From Spodoptera frugiperda (Eukaryota; Arthropoda; Insecta; Lepidoptera; Noctuidae): 64,000 bases of DNA. The notes beneath the pieces are model-generated. The model saw only the letters and a list, made by a program, of their open reading frames with translations, was not told the DNA's origin and did not search any database. The translations under genes were made by a program, and so were the position numbers. Positions within the stretch are counted from its first letter, which is position 1. Each line of letters starts with the position of its first letter. This document shows positions 54,201-63,200 of the stretch, one piece after another. The DNA is taken from contig NC_064227.1 in assembly GCF_023101765.2 (NCBI RefSeq), positions 2,985,592 through 3,049,591 of the forward strand, in the 5' to 3' direction.

Positions 54201-57200
54201 TTGACGTGTTTAATTGAATTTAATTGACGTGTAAAAGAGATACATTGTAACCTATTTGCAAAATAAATATCATTTATCTTTTGATAGGTAATAAAGATAC
54301 TATTATGGTGTAGTGCCCAATAGATTTTAGAATATTTGCATTATCTCTTGATTTGTTACGAAACATCTTTGTAACAAGCGTATGTGTTACTTCAACATCA
54401 TTTTTATTTTTATATTCAAAAGAAAATTAAGTTTAGAGATAATAATTGAAAGAAATTTTCAACACTTATAAAATATTGTGTTAATTGTTAGGTTTAATTC
54501 AAAATTTAAATTCTTTATTGCTTTCCTTAATGTGGGATTCAACAGGCATGATATTATTAAACATATTAAATGTTTTATTACAAATTCTCATACTTCTCTC
54601 TTCTCCAGGCTGTAGCCAAGAACGGACACACTCCTCTCCACATAGCCGCTCGCAAGAACCAGATGGAGACGGCAGCCACTCTGCTGGAGTATGGAGCTCT
54701 GACCAACGCAGAGTCCAAGGCTGGCTTCACGCCTCTACATCTTGCAGCCCAGCAGGTAAGACTCAGTAGCATTCATATTCATATTCATATTCATTTATTT
54801 GCTTTCCACAATGTATGTACAGAGATGTTCTTAAATGTAAAAGTAACAATTATGGACCCAGTTTGGGCACAGCAATTTTAAAGATATACAATACAGGCTT
54901 AATAATTATACAATTTTATATTATTATAGTTTATCTTAGTTTAAAAATGCTTAAATAATTATAATTATTGAGATCTTAAAATTATACTTTGTAGGTGATT
55001 ACTTATGAGTGTGTGTGTAAGAGAGAGAGAGAGAGAGTATGTGGGTGGGTGGGCATACGTACAGCAGCGCGACAATCGCCGCTTCATGTTTCATGTAATG
55101 TTGCTCATGAATAAGAGCATTTAGCATAGCTTGACACTAGTCGAGCTCCTCGTCAAACAGTTTCGTGAGTAGCCGAAAACGAAATAATGAATAAGGGAAG
55201 ACTCTTAGTTAGGTTAGAAAGACCAAACTGGGAACAAGCATTGATGAATCCTGTAACTTGCGAAAAGAGTTTTTGTCAAGATGAGGAACCGGTTCTTTAT
55301 AAAATGTTGATGAGCTGGCTAGGAAATTGAGGACCCACTACGGAAAGGTTCCTGTAACAAATTTTATAGAGGCCAAAAATGATTTTGACTTTAATTTAAA
55401 AAGAAAACGAGTTTAACCAACATTCAAGTTTCACTAGTAACCAATATAATATTTTTCAAAGACTACACTAATCTAAATCACAAGAATTGATGACAATTTT
55501 GTTTTTACTTCTCTCAGGGACACACAGAAATGTGCTCTTTGCTCCTGGAGCACGGTGCGGAGGTGGACCAGCAGGCTAAGAATGGATTGGCAGCTCTGCA
55601 TCTGGCTGCACAAGAAGACAGGGTGCCTGTCGCTCAACTTCTGGTCAAGAATGGTGCAGAGGTAAATGTTGCTTCAGAAGAATTGTTCTTCAAAATAGTC
55701 AAATACTTTATTTAACTGAACTTAATCTTCTTTAAAAGTTCCAAAAAAGCAAATACCATTTGTGTAACTTTACAGTTGTTTGTTTTATCAGTTATTGATT
55801 AGAGTCACAGTCGATTAAAAAGTAGCTTTCCTATATATGATTTTTTTTAAACGTTCGCTTACCACATTAGGTCATTTTCTCCTGTGTCGTGGGTGCGTTT
55901 ACAAACATACAAGTTTCACACACACTACTTACACCCAGACCCGATTGATTTGGAACACCAATTTGTCGATCACACAAAGAGTTGCTCCGTGCGGTAATCG
56001 GAACCCATGCGACACGTTGTGCGTCTGTTAGTCGTGCAGCCTGATTGTCGTGCAGCCTGATTTATAATATCTAACTTATTTCCCAGGTTGACATCGGCAC
56101 TAAAGGCGGGTACACACCGCTACACATCGCCAGTCACTACGGACAGACGAACATGGTTCGGTTCCTGCTAGAAAACGGCGCTTCTGTTAAAGCTCAGACT
56201 ACACACGGGTAAGAAATACTTTTTAATTTTATAAACTGGTAAACGAGCAGACGAATGACCTGATGGTAAGCAATCGCCTCTGTCAATAGACACCCGAAAT
56301 ACCAGAGGCGTCACAAATGAATTGCCGGCCTTCTGGGGGTTAGAAATGTAATTGTTGTTGGGAACCGGGGATAGTGAAGACTGGGAAAGTCAAGTAATTG
56401 AGTCTTCGGTAACCACAGTCAACAAAACACAAAGCAAGCGTTGTTTTACGTCGGTTTTCTGTGAAAATCTAATACTAGCAGATGTAGGTAATTAAATAAC
56501 TAATTTTAACGCTATCAGAGATGAATAATTAAAGGCATACTTTACTTTCCTCAATAGATACACAGCGCTGCATCACGCCGCTCAGCAGGGCCACATCAAT
56601 ATTGTGAACATTCTACTGGAACACAAGTCTGATGCCAACGCCACTACTACGGTAAGAGACAATCTATCTAGCCTAATCTAAATTAGATTGGAAGGAGTTT
56701 TAAATCTTAATTATATTGAAGGAAGATTGTTTTGGCTAATATATAATATAATGTTTTTAGTCCGTGCTTCAATAGTTAAAACTTTCTTTTTATGATAAAT
56801 AAACATACTACATATAGTCTTATTTTCTATTAGTCTCTTTTACGTACCTCTACTTGAACCCTTAGTACCAGTTTGCTTTACGTTAAGCGAAAACGAAACG
56901 AGAGTGCGTCTGGTGCTCTGATTGGCGGGCTCGAATAAATCAACCAATCAGAGCGCCGAACGCATCTCGTTTCGATCTCAAAGTAAGACCTAACTGAGGT
57001 CTTAGTACGAGTTTACTTTACCCAACCCTGTTTTAAGTTCAGCATTTCCTTTACTTACACTTTTAAAATTTTACACAGAACGGTCAAACTCCTCTGGACA
57101 TTGCCTCCAAACTTGGCTACGTCACAGTCATGGAGACCTTGAAAGAAGTATCAGAGCCGTCCATCGCACCTGTCTCCCAGGAGAAGTACAAGGTGGTGGC

Positions 57201-60200
57201 TCCAGAGACCATGCTGGAGACTTTCATGTCTGATTCTGAGGAAGAAGGAGGTGGGTTAACATAACTTTCAAAGAAAAGCATCGATTATTTGTGTTTTACA
57301 TGACTAATGAGTGGGACATAAGACAATATCTGAAAACCAATTTGTATTTGTGTATATTTCATAAAAAATCTCTATAATTTTTTTTATGGAACAAGCCGGT
57401 AAACGAGCAGACGTATCACCTGATGGTAAGCAATCGCCGCTGCCCATGGACACTTGAAACACCAGAGGCGTTACAAATGCATTGCCAGCCTTTTAAGGGG
57501 TTGGGAATTTAAGGGTTGTTAGGGAATTGGGGATTGGGAAGTTGAGGGGCCTCCGGTAACCTCACTCACATAACGAAACACAACGCAAGCGTTATTTCAC
57601 TTCGGTAAATGCAGCAAATGTAATAGATTCTATAAGAGAAATTAAATTGTTCTTAACCAAACTAAAACTAGAACACATTTTTAGGTAAAAAATGTTTCAA
57701 CTTGCAATCGCCAATAACTAAAATTAATAAGTTCTAAAATATTTGTTACTTCCTATAAAACATATATTTTTATTCTCAAATACAGGTGAAGACACTATCC
57801 TAAACGATCAGCCATACCGCTACCTGACAGCTGATGATATGAAGTCTCTAGGAGATGACTCTCTGCCAATAGACGTGACTAAAGACGAGAGGACAGAATC
57901 TGCAATGAGCCATAAGAATATTATGGAGTTATCACAAGGTAAGAACCATATTTCATAAAACAACTTTTTTGTTGAACATAAAATATGTAAACAAATAAAT
58001 ATGATACTAGAATTGGAACTTGAAACGGGATATTTACCATGTTTTTTTATTTCAATGAGTTCATCCGTGATCATGGCGCTTGCAACAGTGCCGAAATATC
58101 GGAAACTCATAGAAATAGAAAAACATGGTAAATATCCCGTTTCAAGTTCCAATTCTAGTGTTAGTGACCATGTCAGTTTAAAAGAAATATGAGGTAAATC
58201 TTTCAGTTATTGCGCTATTAAATACCATGCAGTGATTGATAAATCCATTCCACTTCGACAATAATTACTATTTATAACACGGTGACGGCTTTTCTGTGAC
58301 CATGTGTAAAGAACAACTATGAGGTATAACTTCAAAATAATTTCTAGACTCTACTCTCTAGTATACTATTCAAAGTCTAGCAATTATATTTTATTTGTAA
58401 TATGATAATTTGTTTCCAATAGATACCAATTGTCTTAAATTATGGTATTCTGTGTACCAAGAAGTAATCAGTAAGTAAAGAATAATAAATTAAGAATCCA
58501 TCGTAGGTCGCATCATCACTTACCATCAGGCGAGATAGCAGCCAAACGTCGGCCCGTTTAAAAAAATAAAATAAAGAGTAATTATGTAACATCTTTGTTG
58601 ATAACCCGTTTTATTTTCCTTTTCTAGGATCCGTAAACGGCATGCCCTACCAGCCCCAACAGGAGGTGGTGGTGAAGAGTATCAGCCGCTACAGTACTGC
58701 GCAGGCACCTGAAGGATACTGCTACAATGTGGATCCTACACAGCCCAAGTCAGTATTACGTCTATTGTCAATCTTACAATAGTTGGTCCCAATGTACACC
58801 CCTGTGGAATCCCTTAGCATTATGTAAAAGAATTAGTAGTAAAACCATTTATAAAAATAAAAATAAAAAACAGAGTTTAAAAAACTGATTTCAAAAAACT
58901 AAACAAAAGATAAAAACTAAAAACATAAAATAACTATTATTAGTACTAATAGGTTACCCACCCACTGATAGGTTAGAATTACTCGCTCCTACGATTTTCG
59001 AAAGTTCCCCTTGGTTTCCTTAGGATTCCATCATCAGATCCTGATCTGGTGAAAATGGGACATTTTCGAGACATTTTAATCAAAAAAACAAAAAAAAAAA
59101 TTAAAATCGGTTCACCACTGGCGGAGTAATTGGTGAACAAATAAAAAAAAACAAGGATCCGAACATACTACCTCCCCCTTTTTTGAAGTCGGTAAAAATT
59201 TTAGTTTATATTCTAAAAGCTACCAAGGTTTTTTCACACCTTCAATCCCTTTGGTATGAGTAGTGTAGTGAATAAAAATAATATTTATAAAACAGTGGCA
59301 AGGTCAAAATAATCTCGTATTATGTAAACAGTTTCTAAAATAATGGCTTATAAAAATGTTGTAACTCTTTTAGATCATTGAGAAGTTATTGTTTCACGGA
59401 AATACTATCTTTATGATTGTGATGTTACGTTATATTTCAGAATGTACAAACATTTAATACAAATTGTTGCGCATGCTTACTGGGATCTACAGGAAGAAAT
59501 TGCAATGGAAGAAGTAAGTGATGTGATTGTTTGTTTTTTTTTATTACAAATGCATTTTCATTAATTATGCCTTAATTATTATGTTATCGGCTTACTCACG
59601 TATTGTTTTGACGAGGAACTCGACTGAAATTATGCCTTGTTCATTGGATTAGTTTTTGTTACTGTTACGGCGTAGGCTAATTATTAACTTTTTTAATCGA
59701 TTTCTCTTGACTGCCTCGTTGGTCGAGAGGTGCGACTGCCGGACAAGGGGTCTCGGGTTCGATTCCCAGGTCGGGAAAAGTATTACTAGGCTTTTTTCGG
59801 TTTTTCGAAATTTTTTCTCAGTAGTATCACGGAGTCTGGAATTGTGCCCAGTACATGGCAATAGGCTCACCCCCTATTAGATGGGACTTATAACACAAAT
59901 GGTGAAAAGTGGATGTGCATTGTAAAGTGGCATTACGTGCCGTAGTGTACACCTCTGCCAACCCCTTCGGGGTAAAAGGCGTGGCATTGCAATCAATTTC
60001 TATGTTTGTTCTTGATGTAAAAAGAATTAAACTACTATGCCCATTGATTGTTGTTCAGCATTATAATATTTTTCTTATAAATTGTTTATCAATGATTCTA
60101 ATGACTTATTAAACTCATGTGGAACACCATCTTTATCATTTTAATCTTCATCGACTTTTACATCAATAATATACATATGTCTCTCTACCACAATATTATA

Positions 60201-63200
60201 TTCTAATCTTATACCCTCATCTCCTAGCTTCCTGGTCTCATTTCTGGTGGATGCTCGAGGTGGAGCGATGCGAGGATGTCGCGGTGGTGGTGTGAGGGTC
60301 ATTGTACCTCCACTATCTGCTCAGCAGCCCACCAGAATTACTTGCAGGTAGGTTATCATCTTCTTAAATTATCACCAACTCGTTTGCCAAGCGTGGTGAT
60401 TACGGCTAGCCATCATATCAAATGATCACCAACTTATTTGCCAAGCGTGGTGATTACGGCAAGCCATCATATCAAATGATCACCAACTTGTTTGACAAGC
60501 GCGGTGATTATTGCTAGCCTATCTTCGGTAGAGGAGGTGTATAGTCCAGCAGTGGACTGTTTTACATTTTTTTGATGTTGTTCTTAACATGTTATTGTGA
60601 AGATAGTACTTACTCAATTAATTATTGAATATTTTTATAGTAAAACATATTATTATACATCTACTACTAATACATATTATTCTAAGATTATCTCTTCGAT
60701 CCGACAGACAAACTAGTTATAGTTTTGTCGGACTGTACACTAGATTATAAGTTCTCTAACATGTACCTTTTAACAAATAAATAAATAAATAATAATCATC
60801 TTTTTATTTATGCTGTTTATTATTTGATATTTATTATATGCAAGTATTTAAAGCAAAAATACAATTTCCAGGTATCTAAAGCCATCCCGTATCAACCACA
60901 TGCCGCCTCTGATGGAGGGTGAGGCCCTCGCTGCCAGAGTGCTCGAGATGGGACCCGTATCTGCCAAATTTTTAGGGTATGTATTACATATGTTAATTTC
61001 TATTACATCCCTAATGATATACGTAGCTTATTTTATACTAATTACTTGAGAGCACATCAGCGATGCTTTTGATGATCAAAGTCAAGTCCCTGTTTCTGAA
61101 ATCGATTAGGATTGTTGATGAGATAGGATTAGGATTTTTGAGGGGGTGCCCAATGACTTCTCCCGCTTTGAGCTAGGCGAGAGGGGATGTTAGATTCTTA
61201 CTGAATTAAAACCACCCCGTTCCTACTCCTGCTTTTCGAGCTGAGGCCTCGGTAAACCCGCTAGGTAGTCCGCAGCTCCGGATCAGGCATCAATCCTACT
61301 GGGCCCCATCTGTGATAGTCTAATGGCCCTTTAAGGCGCGTGGGGAACGCGACGACACATACGCATGGGTCTGGGTCTGGTTCTTACTCGCCATCCGCAG
61401 ACCCACAAATGACACAATATATGCTACGAATACTAAATACTCTGTTACTAAATCAATTGTGTCTCTTCTTGCAGGCCGGTAATTCTCGAAGTACCCCACT
61501 ATGCTTCCCTTCGTGGCAAAGAGCGCGAGATCGTGATCCTCCGCTCCGATAATGGAACCAGCTGGAGGGAGCACAACGCTGATGCTACTGATGATGTGGT
61601 TCAGGATATCCTGCATGAAACTCTTGAGATCGAAGGTAGGTGGAATATTCTGGATGGAAACATTTTTTTTATTCATAATTTTTAGGGGGTTTAGTCCATA
61701 TGGATTGCAAAGTCTGCCCCATCGTACTAATTTACACCACATAAGTATATGATAAGCTATATGTATAAATGAAAATGAATCATCAACTAAGTATCACATA
61801 GCCTTCTCGCGATATCCGTTGTAGTATATGATAAAATGTTGAATTAGTCATTGGACTAATTCAACATTTTAATTTTCAATAAACTAGATATTGATCTAGT
61901 TTATTGAACTTTTATTTTCTAGTTAATGATTCCGTGTCATATTTTTTTAGCCCACTTCATCAGCAAATATTGCGATTAATATGGACTTTAAATAACTAAG
62001 ACTGATCACTCAAAGTCAATACACCTTTCCGTAATTATTCAATATTTGATTTTTTAGCAATATATGTACTTACACTATTTTAATTCTCAATTCTATTTCC
62101 AACAGAGACAAATGAAGATGAGAAAGGCTGGGATGCTCCTCGCGTCACCAGGATCCTGACTCATGACTTCCCGCAGTACTTCGCCGTGATATCACGCATC
62201 CGACAGGAGGTCCACGCTATTGGACCCGAAGGTTGGTATAATGATATTGAGATATTTTTAATGTAGTACACAGAAATGGATGTGTGGCCTTCAGTAATAA
62301 AGAATATGAGAGAAGGATAAAAAGAGAGAGAGAGAGAGAGATACTACTACTAATACTACTAATACTACTAAGACTACAGAAAACACACGTAATCCTAGTT
62401 TCCACATGATAGGTACTCAAAATGCTCTTAGAATTTTGAAATTGTCTGGAATAAAAAATTGTACTTAAGTATCGTAAGTGACCCGGTTTTGGCCACTTTA
62501 AGAATTTTGTCGACTTTGAGGCTTTCTTAATTTATAGTTTTTGTTATCACCAACATATTTCTTGTAAAAAGTCATTTAACATGTATTAACCTTGCCTAAG
62601 AAAACCCTTTTTTTAAAGAACGTCCAATAGAAAAATAACTGTATAAGAAAGAAAAAAAAAAGGGAGTTTGTGCCATTTTTGGCCAGATTCGTGCCATTTC
62701 TGGCCACGGTCGTGTGCCAGTTCTGGCCATCAAATAATACAATAAAAGTAATCAAAATTTATTAATGAAATTGGACATTTTACAAACAATGGTTTTTATT
62801 TAGTTTGGAAAATATGAAATATTATTACTTCACTTGAATTTAACTTACAAATAAAGAGATCAACATTTATATGACATTGGTAAAAGCTGCAAAGTAAACT
62901 GACCTCCCCTTTGTGTGCAGGCAATTTATTGCATCTCTGAAAATGAAAAATATGTATTTGTTGATATGTACAGACAAGGAAAAAAAGCCACGATAAAATA
63001 AAGGGGAAGAAGTGGGGTATCTATGTACATTAGTTTTGGCCAGCCATGTGGCCAAAGATGGAGAAATTCATAATTCTGTCTCCATTAGTGGCCACCTTCT
63101 AATAACCTCACTTCAGAAACATATGGCGACAAAATAACTTTAGTTTCACTTAGACAATATATTCTTCATGTAGTATTAACATAAACATCCAAACAATAAG

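Noticed and set aside
59709..59785. Possible tRNA gene before the ZU5 exons
   Set aside because: Same reasoning: a tRNA-like head fused to the family A SINE body and tail.
61320..61742. 140-codon minus-strand open frame
   Set aside because: It is the shadow of the ZU5 exon at 61475-61635 plus flanking family D repeat.
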